A stretch of DNA of 64,000 nt from Eremophila alpestris peregrina (lineage: Eukaryota > Chordata > Aves > Passeriformes > Alaudidae), in contig WMCF01000018.1 in assembly GCA_009792885.1 (NCBI GenBank), positions 2,308,031 through 2,372,030 on the forward strand, given 5' to 3'. The notes beneath the pieces are model-generated. The model ran no database searches and had not been told where the DNA came from. It saw nothing but the letters and a program-made list of their open reading frames with translations. Below, piece after piece: positions 1 through 12,335 of the stretch (position 1 is the first letter of the stretch; every line of letters starts with the position of its first letter). The position numbers and the translations under genes were made by a program.

Positions 1-3000
1 TCATGTTGGCCATCTCCAGCTGTTCCCCATCTGCCCCAGCCCTGTGTTTGGCATGGGCAGGAAGGCAGACTGGGAAATGGCTTTTACCCTGCACATCACC
101 AGGGCAAGGGGGAGAGGAGCCACCCTCAAGGGAGGCAGGGGGACAAAGCAGGTCTGTCAGGGCTCCTTGTTGCAAGTCAAGAGCAGTAGAGAGTGGAGAT
201 GAGGGGGGAATTGCCCTGTGAAGGGTAGATGGAAGTTTTACATGGTTATATTGCATTAATATTCACAGTGAAATTAGGTGAAGAAGTTAAAGCCAGGGGA
301 AAAGAGAGCAGACATAATGCAGCATCACAGACTTGGCTAAAGTGGGTAGGCACCTTTGAAGGTCAGGAGCAGATTGCTCAGGAGCACATCCAGTCAGGTA
401 CTTACCCATCCCAATGACACTGCAATCTTTGCTGCAGTGCCCAAAGCTGTGCTGGCTAACACTGCAGTCTGCTGAGTAAATATTCTGGATAGTCATCTTC
501 CAGGGACTAGCTCACCCATGCTTATGGGCACCTCAGTGACTGCTGTGTAGAAACACCCTGGAGCATCTTTGGTCTTTTATGGACAGACCAGGGTCATTGC
601 CTCTATCAGGAGCCTGACCAGGTTATAGGCCAAGTGGGCCTAATAATGAAAGACCTTTCCAAAATGATATTTCAGAAATAGCCTTCTGATGTGGCTTGGC
701 CTATTGCAAAACACTGGCAATTGTTATGGTTTGTTCAAAACCCTGGACATAATCACTGTTATAGAGACTCACTTTTGTTTTGTTTCTATAAATGTTACAA
801 TCCAGAGTCCAAACCTGTAAAAGCAAAGGCAGTGTAGAAAACAAAACATTTTATATTTTATATATATTTTATATTTTCTTTATTTCATTTTTAATGAAAC
901 TAGCCTACTTCTTTAAGAGGTGAAGATTTGATTAAAAATGCTTCTGTTTAAAACTGCTCTCAATAAACTGTAGCTCTATTTTTGTCATGAGTGGGAAAAA
1001 CTCTCTGTCAAAGGACAGGGTTGCATTTCCATTAAAATCTTAAAATCTAGTTTATGTGCTGTGGTTGGTTTAAATGCACCCATGTTTCATTTGGATTTCT
1101 TCCTGAGTGAAAGGTGTGAAATCTATGTTCAGCTTGGATTTTTGAAAAGAGTTAACAAAAACATAAGTACAGATGAGTACAGCAGCTCTCTCTCCCATGA
1201 GAAAAAAAAGAAATACAGTGTTTAGTGAATATCTTTCCCATGTGAATTAAAAGGAAGATATATGTAAAACTGCTTTTAGTATGCAAACTCATAAATTCAA
1301 AAGGAAACTGTTAAGGATCTGAGCAGCTTTCACACATACTGATTTCAATAAAAATTGAAAAGACTCAGGGGAAAACATCATCATGCCCTTAAATTCACCG
1401 TTTTAAAACTTCTCAAGCTTATATTCTGAGTACAACTCAGAGCATTTTATCCATGCAAAATGGGCTGTGTCTGCTGCTAGCCTCCTACTGCCAGGGACTG
1501 GCCAGGAGAGCCAAACGACATCGTGCAAAGATACCCTGGTATAGCTCCAGTGTTCACTTCTTAGGGGAAAAATAGCTATAAAGTCTCCACCCTGATATCT
1601 TTCCAATCTTTTTTTGCAGCTATTCACAGAGTATTTCCATTCACAGTGACAGAGTTCAGCAATATTAGACTAATGCCTATGTAAAGGGTATGAGAAACCA
1701 CATCTTTTAGTATACTATATTGCAAAATTTCTCTGCAGTTTACATGCAATACAACAGGTTAAAGATCCTTTAGAGAAAATATCTCTGTCATCTAGATACA
1801 TTTTTTAAGAGATAAAGTTACTGAGATAAATAGGACAATACCAGCAACACAACATTAAGGTTATGATTCCTAATGGTCTTAGCAAACTTAAGCAAATCCT
1901 TTTCACAATTCTGACACCATAAATGAAGTGTTTGAGATGGTATCTCCAGCATTTGAAAGAGCAACTCTGACACATACTTTGATTAGGGAAGCTGACATTT
2001 CTGTTAAAGTTCAGCAAGTCACAGAATCCTCTTAACATATGGCCAAATACTGCAATGTTCTCTGCTTAAAAAGGTGAGCGTGATTGCAGATCTCATAAGT
2101 TTTGAAGGCAAAAACAAAACTTATGGCATCTGATTCACTTTTTCATTCTCAGCAAAACATAGAAAGATGGGGAGACAGATAAAATACCAAAGCAGAATAA
2201 TGATAATAATAAATCCCACAAATGCTTTGAAGACATAGAGAGGACAAGAAAGCAATGTAAATTTTGCTATTATACAAATATTATGGTACTGAAATTGCTG
2301 AGATAGAAGTTGAAGTATGTTTAGCATGATATTATCACTCTTCTGGTTTGATGACAAATAAGCCTCAAACCCAGATTTGGGACTCAAGCCATAGTGTGAG
2401 ATTTACCAGCCAATTTTGCCCATAGCTCAGATTACCTCTGTCAGTATCTCAAGATCTGGATATACAAAATATTTCTGCAAATTTAGAACATATGGAGTGG
2501 AAACTAGTAGAAATCCTGCCACCACAGAGCCTCCTGAAATGTTGCAGTATTTCTGGGTTGTGACTAGAGAGGTATACTAACAGATTACTCATCACAGGAC
2601 TGGATTCAATGAGAAAGTAGAATGCAAACCCTTTTATGTAAATATGTAAAAGGATTTAATTTTTTTTTTCAGTTCAAGAACTGGATAATGGATCTGGTCA
2701 GTTCACATTTATTTAAAGTAATTTATCCAGTTCTCTGTTTTGTCCTTTATCTGTCCAAAAACATAAAAAGAGGGTCTCTGCAGGAAATCAAATGAGGCAC
2801 TGAAATGCAGCATAAAGAGTAATTATTTACATAGGGCTTACAAACAAGGTATCTTGAAGAGGTGGATGCTCCATTTATACCATCCACTAGCAGTTGAAGC
2901 AAGTTGTCAATATAACTGCATATCATAAATCATGAGAGAAAGGACCAATCTTCAGAATTCTTTAAAAGGTTTATAGATGCTTTTATTGAAATAAAAGTAC

Positions 3001-6000
3001 TGGAAGTAACAGAATCAGGAAACAGTCTGAAGACTATAAAGTTTGCATAAAGAAACCATTATGAAGGTGTTCCAATAGAATAATTGTTTGATATTGTAGC
3101 ACCAATGCATCTTTTTTGTTGCTACTGGGTTTTTTTTTCTGTTTTAAGATTCATTTTATCCAATGTCTTTTCCATTTAAAGAACAAAATGCGAGAATGGT
3201 TTCCTGAGATGTAAAGTAAAAATTTTCAAGAGAAATACTAAAAATCTAATCAAAATTAGGCATCAGTCTGAGATGTGGCTGACTCTTTTGTTGGGATTTA
3301 CCTTCACTCTTTGCCACCTCAGTTGTACTACCAGACTTTCCTCTCATAACATTTTCATTTTAGATACCATGTAGAACCTGGAAATAAAGACAACATAAAA
3401 AGGATCCTGTAAATTGAAGATTTCAGATTAAGGAAAAGGGTTTGGCCTCTTTTGTGATGACTCACGAGCCAAAGTGTCTATCAGGATGTGAGTCTTGGAG
3501 GAGGACTGTCCTGGTTATACAGAAATGGATTGCACAAACACTTTATAAATACTTGCTGTTTTCTGGGGAACTCAGAGCTGTGTCACCCTAAGTCCTTGGG
3601 ATATTCTAGCCAAATTTCTTGAGAGGATGCTGTAAATACTAATCAGAAAGGCATTTTTGCCTCTTTCTATTTCCTAGTGTTGCTCTCAATGTCAGTATTC
3701 ATATTGGAGAATCTGAGGATGATCCTGGACAAGGTAGAAAGAGGAGGCAGAAAGGCAAAAAGCCTTTTCTCCTTTCCTTTGTGCACCCCCTCACAAACCA
3801 CCCTTTAATAAGATGAAGTTTTAGCGTTCAAGGGAAAAAAAGCTGCCTGTAACTTACTGAGAGTAACAACTAACTGTCTGCAAACAAGTGAAACAGAACG
3901 ATAATATCTTTTGATCATCACACCACAAAGCATAAAATATCTTGTACTCTCTGTAATTTATTACCTTTGGATTTTTTTTGGGAAACAAATATTATGTGAA
4001 AGATCCTAGACTGGCAGACCTTCAAAGAAACTTCTCAACATGGCTCACTCCCTTGTTTCCCCTCCTAGGCCCTGACAACAGTCATCCCAACGGCCTTGCT
4101 GATGAAACTGCTCATAGGGAAGGGGCAAAGGGGACAATTCAAACTCAGCCTCAGCATGGACCCTTCTGATTCTTCTGGTCAGGGCCATGACTTGTTCCTT
4201 AGGTAAAAAATCACATCATCCAAAACATATGGGCTTACCTTTTCAAAGTTCTTCACAGAACGGGACACCTCTGAAAGGTAGTTTAAGAAATATTTAACTG
4301 CCCCTGAAGATCAGGGCTAATGACATCACTAAAAATTCTTTGCTAGAATGTTTGGTGCCATATTGATTTTGATCTTCTAATTATTTTTTATGAATTCAAT
4401 CGCTGATCAGTTTCTCCAGGACAAGTTCAGAGTCACAGTTAAGGGGGCTCTGAAGGGCCAGCAGCTGCAGGCTGAGGTGCCAGCTCTGCTCAGTTGTGCT
4501 CTGGGGAATTCTGGGCAGCAAGTGAGACTACAAACTGGTCCTGATTCTCCAGCATCCGACAGGAACACTTTGAAAGGAGTAACAATGCAGCTAAAGAGAT
4601 TTGCTAGAGAAAAGAAGTAATGCAAATGCAGGATATGTTTGGGAGAGGGATCACTGCATGAAACATTCCGCTTCCTTTAATCAGCATTTAGCCTCAGTTC
4701 AAAATGGCATTTTGCCTTCGTAGTAATCTCCTGATTCCTAAGCATATTTCATATGAGATGCAGTGCAGGTAACCATGTGCTCTGATGGCTTTGATATTAA
4801 CCTCTTTCCTGTATCAAAGATCTCGGGGACATTCTTGGCACGAGCTGTCTGGCTCATACCTAGAGCAGGACGAATGTCTTTCTCAAGTTCTCTATTGCAA
4901 ATGAACTGTAATTCCTTGATTTCTAGATCTTGGGACTAAGTCCATAATAAAACCACTTCTTCCAGTCCTCAGATGCTATTTCAGACTCACGCCCACAGGA
5001 AGCTCAACTTCCTCCATTAGGTTTGTACAGGCAGAGGAATGTGAGCAGGAAATCTACTAGAAATGAAATATTGTTTTCAAGAATCAGGCAGAAGGGCCTG
5101 ACAGCATGTCCTCTGCTCACAGAAGTGTGGTCAATGTCGAGTCAACTCTGAATTTTAGGGTGCCTTAAGAAGAAGGGAGTTTTCAAGGGCAGTGGAAAGG
5201 CGGCCAAAGTAACAGGCCAAAGTCTTACTCAGAGGAAACTCCCCCTAAGCTCAATGGGAGTTTCCCTTGAGAAAGGGCAGCAAGGTTTAGCTCATAAACC
5301 CTGCATATGGATTTAGCAAAAAAAGGATTTGTCTGTTCAGATTGGAGGAAAAAAGTGTATTCTCTTATGAACAAACTATACATATGGACCTTATTAATTA
5401 CTGGGAGTTCCATAGGATTTATCTGTTCACCAGCATATTTATGTCTCCTAACATCTAATGTACCTTTGACCTTTAATATACTATCAATATTAAAAAAATA
5501 AACCAATAAAATAGCATGGTTACCAGAACTTATGAGTTTCTATAGTATTGTCAAAATACTCTCTTTGCAGTCTCACTCATTTCCTGTCAGGAGAGTTTGT
5601 CTCCAGTCTCCAGTACATAAACAAGCTCAGGAGCTGGCCCAAGCCAGACATTTTGCACTGCTAACTACAGAAGATAATTTAGAATAAAGAAAACATAATT
5701 GTCCCCAAAAGACCTGATCTCTTTTTGGGTGTCCTATATCCCTTTGCCTGGCTTTTTAAACATCCTCCTCTCCATTTCTGGTTGAGAGCCAAACAAAAGC
5801 AGTGAGAAGGCTTATTATTTTGTTCTGCATTTCTAATAAATTTTTCAATTGACTCTAAAGACAGTTTCCTAATATGAATGTGATTGTTCCTGATCCAAAT
5901 GATGCACTGGAGTTGTTGCTCTTTTGCAGCTAGTGAAAGGAGGTTGGGGTGCAGCTCCTTTGGGGGGAGATATGCATTAGTTCAGGTGGTGAGGAAAGCC

Positions 6001-6428
6001 CATCTCCAAATTAATATTTGCCATTAGCAGAGTGTTGTGTCTATATTGACACACTGGGGATTTGAGGTAGGTTGTGGAGGGAGAATCAACCTTTGCTCCA
6101 CAGCACACCATTTTCTCCTGTGGACCTGCTCATGCCAATGTCTAAGCCTGAGACAGAAAAAAAAAATTGCTCCAATAGCTTTTTCTCTAGAGCTCTCACC
6201 ACAGAATAATCCTTTCCCCCCTATAAACTTTTATCTTTAATTGGTTTTTAGGGACTCTTATCCATCTAACTTCATTTTTTGTGTGAATAATTCTGCCTTT
6301 CTCTTCTTTGTTGCGCTTCAGACCTACAGTTGTATTTGCCTTGTTTTCTGGGTTGGTCTTTAAGTAATGTGAGTTTAATGCTTGATACTGTGTTAGTGAT
6401 CAATCAAACCTGTGCCCAGAGCACACAC
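1..6428. other. Unique non-coding sequence, no gene seen
   Basis: This stretch has no recognisable exon, RNA gene or interspersed repeat. The first 220 bases are GC-richer; 840-1350 and 1640-2300 are AT-rich. Open frames are all under 95 codons, and those at 4390-4620 and 5225-5506 overlap open frames on the other strand, as expected by chance. A perfect octamer-type site (ATGCAAAT) sits at 4620-4627, but single octamers are expected by chance in sequence of this length. Short T runs occur near 2660 and 3130. Confidence 0.7.
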
Positions 6429-6447
6429 TAAATAAATAAATAAATAA
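6429..6447. repeat. (TAAA)n microsatellite
   Basis: Four full TAAA units and a partial fifth. It is short and perfect, and could be polymorphic between individuals. No gene context. Confidence 0.9.
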
Positions 6448-7153
6448 CCCCTCCGGTATATTTTGATGTGCCTTTGAAAGGAGGAAAATTCCTTTCACAT
6501 GGCCTCTTGTCCCTAGAAATCTCCAAGTTTCTTTGTCTTGGCAAATAGCCAAGCAGCACCGTGATGTACCATTTTTCTTGGCCAGTGTTTTTAGGTCTTT
6601 TGAAACCAGACCAAGTGTTCACATGGTATTTCTTCATTTAACAGCTGCAAGACAGTGACCACAGCTGCATGTGCAGCTTCCATCTATAGAAAGGGACACT
6701 GTGGATTTTTTCTGAGATAGCTGACTAAACAAATTCAGACTCAGGACCGATGCAGGCAGTGCTGTTGCTTCCTATGAAACCATTTTACTCTACCTATAAA
6801 CCTCATGGTTTCAGAAAGCAGAGCCAGAGAGAGGCCTTTGCAGGGTGATTGTGTATACACATGCTAATTTTCTGCATGCATGAGACCAAATTAGCATCTC
6901 CCAAGGTGAACACCATGCAAGTGGACTGAATCTGAACATCTGTAGTCCACCTGGCAGCAATCTTTGGGAGCCCACGCTGCTTGGTGCTTTCCCTCAACCC
7001 AATCCAAGTCTCCTGAGGTTACAGACTTGGCTGTCTTTTTAAATTGACCCTGCTTGGAGCGGTCCCTTACATCATTTAATTTTGTATGCAATAAACTAAA
7101 CTATTTGTGAGATTGGTCTAAGTTGCTGGCTGACAAAATGCAATGAGGCTTGT

Positions 7154-7185
7154 AAAAAAGGGGGAAAAAAGAGAAGGGGAAAAAG
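7154..7185 (+). repeat. Homopurine tract
   Basis: An uninterrupted 32-base run of A and G, including G5 and G4 blocks separated by A-rich spacers. Homopurine tracts can adopt triplex structures, but this one lacks the mirror symmetry needed for a confident call, so it is recorded only as low-complexity sequence. Confidence 0.75.
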
Positions 7186-7830
7186 CAAGTCAAAACACAG
7201 TTCAAGTGTAAGGCAAAGACAGCCAGGAAACATTTATGATGGATCCTGAATGATCAGACATTGTGGAAGTGGAAAGGAGGAACAAATGTTTCCCTGACGG
7301 CTTGTTAGGGGTTTCTGTGGTGTTCCAGTGAAGAGTGGTGAGGTTTGTGTGGGGTTAAAATATCTGAAACTAAGCCTGGCAGGATGGAAAGATTCTGCCT
7401 ATGCTTAAAAAGAGACCGTGTATTTGTGCACTAAAACATGCTGGCTTAGGACCATAATAATAATATTATTAACCAGTTGTTGGTGGTTTGAACATGAACT
7501 GAGAATGGAACAAACTCATTTTAGAAGCCACAATAGAAATAGAAAACATCTCAGGAAAAACTCTTAGGAGTTTAATTTTTTCCAAGACTGGAGGATTGGG
7601 ATACTAGTCAGTTAAGAGGATGTGGTTGCTTGATAGATTTATTTACGTACAAGGATGTGTGCTAGTTTTTTATGCATTTGTTTAGCAATTGCAATGACCA
7701 CATTGTGAAAGCAGAATTCCTGCCCAAGAGGTCATTTAATCTACACACAGCAAGAAATAGATAGATGTGACAAACTGCATGAGATAACAGCTAAAGTCAG
7801 TAAAGCAATCACAGTTTTCCTTTTGTCCAA

Positions 7831-7862
7831 TTTACTTTCTGTTTTTGTTCTTGCAGAACAGC
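7831..7862 (+). other. Splice-acceptor-like site before a GC-richer patch
   Basis: A T/C-rich run leads into TTGCAG at 7851-7856. This is a good match to a vertebrate 3' splice site, and the downstream 300 bases are GC-richer than the flanks. I see no matching strong donor within 350 bases and no recognisable peptide in any frame. It could be the start of a non-coding terminal exon or simply chance; acceptor-like strings are common. Confidence 0.2.
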
Positions 7863-9225
7863 AGTGGCTCAAGGCTCACAAGCATCAGGAACGTGGCTCC
7901 CCTGCTGTGGTCCAGCCTGGGAGAAGCAGGGCCATGGCATGGGCAGGTCTGGGAGGGAGCTCCACTGCTGCACGAGGCAGAACTCTGGCAATCACAGGCA
8001 AGGAGACTAAAACTGCCACTGAGGGAGGGCGCTGGGAGTGAGTGGAGCAGTCACTGCAGACCACCCTGGCTGGGCTGTGACAGCAGGGCCCTGGGGAGCA
8101 GTTAGTGCTTCCTGCCTCTCAAACTCTCCTGGAGGTCCCTTTCCTTTCGGGCCTCTGAGGTGTGTGCCTCATGGCTCCCAGCCACAGAAAGATTTGGGCA
8201 CATGGCTCGTAGGGTCAAAAGGAATGGCCACCCTTGTAGCAAAAATGAAGCTCGTCTGTGTTTGTTGAATTCTTTTGGCATGTTTCTTTTACTGAGGAGA
8301 AGCCTTCACATGCTGTGGGCTCTCCCAGCACAAGACACGGCACAGTTGCTTGGCTCCTCCTGCAAACACTCAGTATTCCCTCTGTTGGTTGCTCTTGCAC
8401 TTATAGTTTTGCAGACTTGTCTTATAATGCACTACCATGTTAATGTTTAAAAAGCAATGGAATGACAAAAATGAAAGAAAAAGGCATTACAGGTTCTACT
8501 AAGAATCTAGTTTCAAAACACTTTCAATGGTCTGCTAACAATTCCATAGCTTTTTCAGGGTCTAAGCAGTCCAATGGGTCAACAGGTTGCTTTTATCCCT
8601 CCCTAACACGAGCACCTTATATTGGCATGTTTACATCCAGCTGCAGCATAGCCCCTTGTGCCTATTATGTATTCAGACGTTATTAATAATTGATTAACCC
8701 TTTACAAACCACTTAGATGTGGAGTCTCTCTCTAAAGTGGAAACAGGAGCTGATCAGAGAGGTGCCTGTCAAAGAGGCTATTAGACAGCATCCTTCCTGC
8801 CTGAAAAAAACCCACACTAATAAACTAACACATGAATTCAGGTAAATTCTGTTCCATTTTTATCTGGAGTTTCCTTCTGTGAATTCAATTCCTTCTTTGG
8901 CTCTTTCTCTGTTTACTCAAAAGAGATTTCAAGTACTCTAGGGGATTTGGGCTGTATTTTCTGTGAAAATATTTTCTATCTATGTCATTTATTAATTCCC
9001 CAATCCTATATGGTCTTCTTTCCTCATGACACACCAGGAATTATGCACATGCACTCAGGGGTGAGTGGGCTGTAATGATTTCCCCATGTAAGGCTGCCAA
9101 TATGTTTGTTGTTGAAATGTGCAACTATACAAAAAACCCTGAGGGAAAAACATGTGTGTAAGTTGGATGAGTGGCTTTGTTTGAAGTTCTGTAACCATAA
9201 ATAAATTGAATATATTTATGGGTTT

Positions 9226-9705
9226 ACAGAATCATAGAATAGTTTGGGTTGGAAGGGACTTTTAAAGATAATTTAGTTCCCAAACCACCACTCCTTCTCC
9301 CTCCATGAACAGGGATAACTTTCACCCTAACAGATTACTCAGTCCTCCATCCACACTGACCTTGAATATTCCAGGAAAGGGGCATCCCATTCCAGTGCCT
9401 CTCCAACCTCATGGCAAAGAATTTCTTCCTTGTGTCTGAGCTAAATCTACCATCTTTTGCTTTAGAACTTTTGCACCTTGTCCTATCACAACAAGTCCCA
9501 GTAAAAAACCTTTCTCCACTCTTTTTTAATGATCTCCTGTAAGTATTGAAAGGCAGAAATGAGGTGTCTCCAGAGCCTCCTCTTCTCCAGGCTGAAAACC
9601 CACAATTATCTCAGCCTGTCTTGATAGGTGAGGTCCTGTCCTTCTGATATTTTTTGTACCCCTCCTCTGCACCCACTCTAACAGATTTATGTCCTTCTAG
9701 AGATC
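9226..9705 (-). mobile_element. CR1 LINE, 3'-terminal fragment
   Basis: The left end reads ACAGAATCATAGAAT followed by a TTTGGGTTGGAAGGGAC-type block. This is the reverse complement of the avian CR1 3' terminus, which ends in short ATTCTATG-type repeats instead of a poly(A) tail. Moving right, the sequence matches the CR1 3' region: phrases around 'ccttgaatattccaggaa', 'aatttcttcct', 'ccttgtcctatcac' and 'cctcttctccaggctga', up to the 'cccctcctctgcaccc' block near 9660-9690. The element is therefore on the minus strand and 5'-truncated at about 9705, the usual outcome of CR1 insertion. Many substitutions and small indels mark it as old and inactive. It carries no intact open frame. Confidence 0.93.
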
Positions 9706-10314
9706 ACAGAATTCACAAAAAAAGTGGCCAGGGCTTTGGTTTCATCATCCATACTGAAACTAGGGAAGTTATAATTCTTCCCACCTCTCCTCACAGGCTC
9801 CAATGGAAGGATCTCTCTTGTTCTCTCTGAGGCAATATGCCATAGACTGCTGTTACAACCCACTCTGAGGCAGGATAACAAAGAAAGACTTCTGTTAGTA
9901 AATCCCTTGGGGTGAATTAGAGTGAAATGACACTAAATGACCAGTTGTATACATGAGGCAAATTTATTTTAAAACTATTTAAATGCAGTGCTAAAGAAGT
10001 ATGTTGCCATCTTGGTTCTTTTCCATAAAAGTATAAAAATATCAAAAAGAAAATACTCAAGGAAAAGAAAGAGATAGAAAAAATAAGAGTTGATAGTGGG
10101 GACAAAAGATATTACTACTCATGGATCCATCAACAAGACCTGATTGTTTCTTTTTCACTGCAGAAATGGTCACAGTCTTGATCCATTGGTGGGATGGCAC
10201 ACCAAACCAAGGTTTTGTCAGGTTACACACATTCAAGATGGCATGGGAATGCCCAGATCCTCCCTCAGGGAGGAAATTCTTTGTTTCTGATGCAACTCTA
10301 TGGGGCATGTGTAG

Positions 10315-10593
10315 CCTTCTGATGGAGAGCTCCCAGAAAGTGTCCAGGGGTGCTTTGGGGCCCTTGATGGTCCTACCCCTCTAGGGATAGGACTGCTGTT
10401 TAGCCCTGCTTCTTGCTACTGTGCAGCTGTGTCTTATGATGAAAAAGGGGAAGCTGGCATCAAAAATCATTGCTCCATCTCCACAGGATCTGCTTCTTAC
10501 CAACCATTCCCTTTAGTTGGTTTGAAACAACTTCCTGAAGACTCCATGTTCCCAACTGTCCTGGATGAAATCAACCAAGCAGCAGCAGAGTGA
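10315..10593 (+). other. Open frame of ~92 codons without start, unrecognised
   Basis: Reading in frame from the codon after TAG at 10312-10314, there is no stop until TGA at 10591-10593. The last residues read LPEDSMFPTVLDEINQAAAE, which looks like ordinary soluble protein, and the middle has a plausible mix of residues (YDEKGEAGIKNH). There is no early ATG. A CTCCACAG acceptor-like site lies inside at about 10477-10484, so the 3' part could be a terminal exon. I do not recognise the family. An open run of this length is also expected by chance several times in 64 kb read in six frames. It is listed as a lead, not a gene. Confidence 0.12.
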
Positions 10594-11884
10594 GGGTTAA
10601 GTTGCCACACTGCAGTGGCAGAGAAGGGATAAACATACATGATTTGCAGTAACTTCTGATGGAATACACTTGATGGCTTAAAAGCTTTCTATAAAATAAT
10701 ATTAATTCCTACTGACTCTTAACCAAGCCATTTTTCCAGTTAACAAGAACCAGCGTGTGAACTTAGAGGTACTGAAGTGACTTAGTTTGACAACAGAGGC
10801 TGAGTTCCACAATTGAAAGGTATTGCTGACAGCACGCTCAGGGGATTCACTGTGGAGTTTCATAAATTTAAAATAAAGCACCTGCTTCTATATTGAGTCC
10901 TCTATTTCTGTACTACTGAATGATCCTTTGAAACCAAAGATATTGATATATTCTATGCTTCAGGGGAATCAATAGAAACTTTAATCACAAAATTAAATAA
11001 ACCCAAATCTACTGGCATTACATGCCAACACTTTTGGAAGCAGCAACATGACATTTTATACTCCTCCTGCAACTGGGCTCATTATTTACAAAAACAAAAC
11101 AAAAAAATTCAATAGCTTCTTCAGAGCTATTGTGAAAGAGAAAAGGATCTTCCCATCATTTTGAGGTGACATCTCAGTGGGTTTTAGTGCAGTTTCAGAG
11201 AAATAGCAAGACACGCTCTTCCGTTACACAAATATTTTTGACAGAAGGAATTTGCTACCTCTTAGATCTTCATCACTGTCTCTGAACTTCCTTAAAATGT
11301 CTGTGCCACCATCCTTCTTTGTATACTTCTGAGGCCCAGCTGTAAAAAAGCAGAGATGTGAAGGTAGGGACCTGTCTGTGAAGCAGCAAGGTTCTCTGCA
11401 GAGGCCCCCCGAATCACACATACAGGGATAAATGCCTGAAGTTCCTGCATTGTATCAAGCAAAACGACTCTAGAAATTAGTTTTGTCTGTTCTCAAGTAG
11501 AATTATGCATAATGATAAATTAACATAAAAGTTAAAAATCCTTATTTGTAAAAAACTAAAAATTCTTTCAACAGTAAAAATTTAAAGATAAGAATTCCTT
11601 CAGAAAAGGTACCTGTTCTGAATCTGCTTCCCTGGAAAAGTGTTGCAAAAGTGAAGAATAGAGTCCTTTCACTTATTAAGTCCTTTTCTGAAAAGAATAA
11701 GAATATATATTGTGGGAGCTTCCCAAGTGGAAAGGCATGAAACCTCTTCATTTTATGTCAAAAATAAAGATTCTACATCCACGTTCGTCTTGGAAATTCA
11801 TAGAAAGATTCAACTTTGGGATTTTCTCTTTCCAGGGCAAATGTTTGAAAATGTGAAGTATTTCTTTAGAGAATTTTAAAAAGA

Positions 11885-11964
11885 GCAAAAAACAGACAAC
11901 AACAAAACAACAAAAAACCCCACAAAAACAAACAAAACCCCAAACAAACAAAAACCAAATAAAA
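11885..11964 (+). repeat. A-rich (CAAA)n / (CAA)n low-complexity tract
   Basis: About 80 bases made of AAC, AAAC and AAACCCC-type units with almost no G or T. It is probably a decayed simple repeat. The apparent minus-strand protein here is an artefact of the composition. Confidence 0.9.
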
Positions 11965-12335
11965 TATCTATTTGTAAACAATTCTACTAGAGCATCACAG
12001 ATTTTTCATTTCAAATTTGCAAGAAGCCAATGACTGTATCTACAAACAGAAATATTTTTCATTTCTAATCCTCATATTTCTTGCTATTTTGACTATTACT
12101 TGTGATAGGAGGAAAAACATTTCTTAGTCTGGTTAGAAAATGGAAAATGGTTAGAAGTTTTACACAACAAATAAATACATAATGTACAATAACAGAAGCA
12201 TATAACTAGTGTTCTGTGATTCTATCGTACCTCATCCCACTTCTCAAATCATAGAAACTTGTGGAACAGGAATAAAAGAATTTTTATCTATAACCCAGGC
12301 CAGAAGCAGATATTTTTCCCTCTTAAATGAGCTGA

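Larger units (their letters stand above)
6448..9225. other. Unique non-coding sequence with a few symmetric motifs
   Basis: No gene recognised. Seen directly: an imperfect hairpin-like motif of two 7-base arms (AGCTGCA / TGCAGCT) at 6663-6678; a 12-bp palindrome TGTGTATACACA at 6850-6861; a homopurine run at 7154-7185; and a 14-bp AT palindrome at 7458-7471. A GC-richer patch covers roughly 7857-8190 and follows a splice-acceptor-like sequence, listed separately. Several open frames overlap in that patch in different frames and on both strands, so none is favoured. Confidence 0.65.
9706..12335. other. Unique sequence with A-rich tracts
   Basis: No established gene. Included are an A-rich purine stretch at about 10020-10090, an open frame at 10315-10593 (listed separately), an (AAAAC)-type run near 11088-11107, a 12-bp palindrome ATTATGCATAAT at 11502-11513 and a long A/C-rich tract at 11885-11964. 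Minus-strand open frames at 11542-11981 are artefacts of this composition; their translations are runs of F, V and C. Confidence 0.65.

Noticed and set aside
4620..4627. Octamer site as a lone regulatory call
   Set aside because: Several ATGCAAAT sites are expected by chance in 64 kb; only those within motif clusters were kept.
8010..8042. Possible CTCF site (GAGGGAGGGCGCTGGG)
   Set aside because: The GGGCGCT end fits, but the essential CCANNAG part is not in register.
11748..11981. Phe/Val/Cys-rich minus-strand peptide
   Set aside because: Translation of the A/C-rich low-complexity tract.
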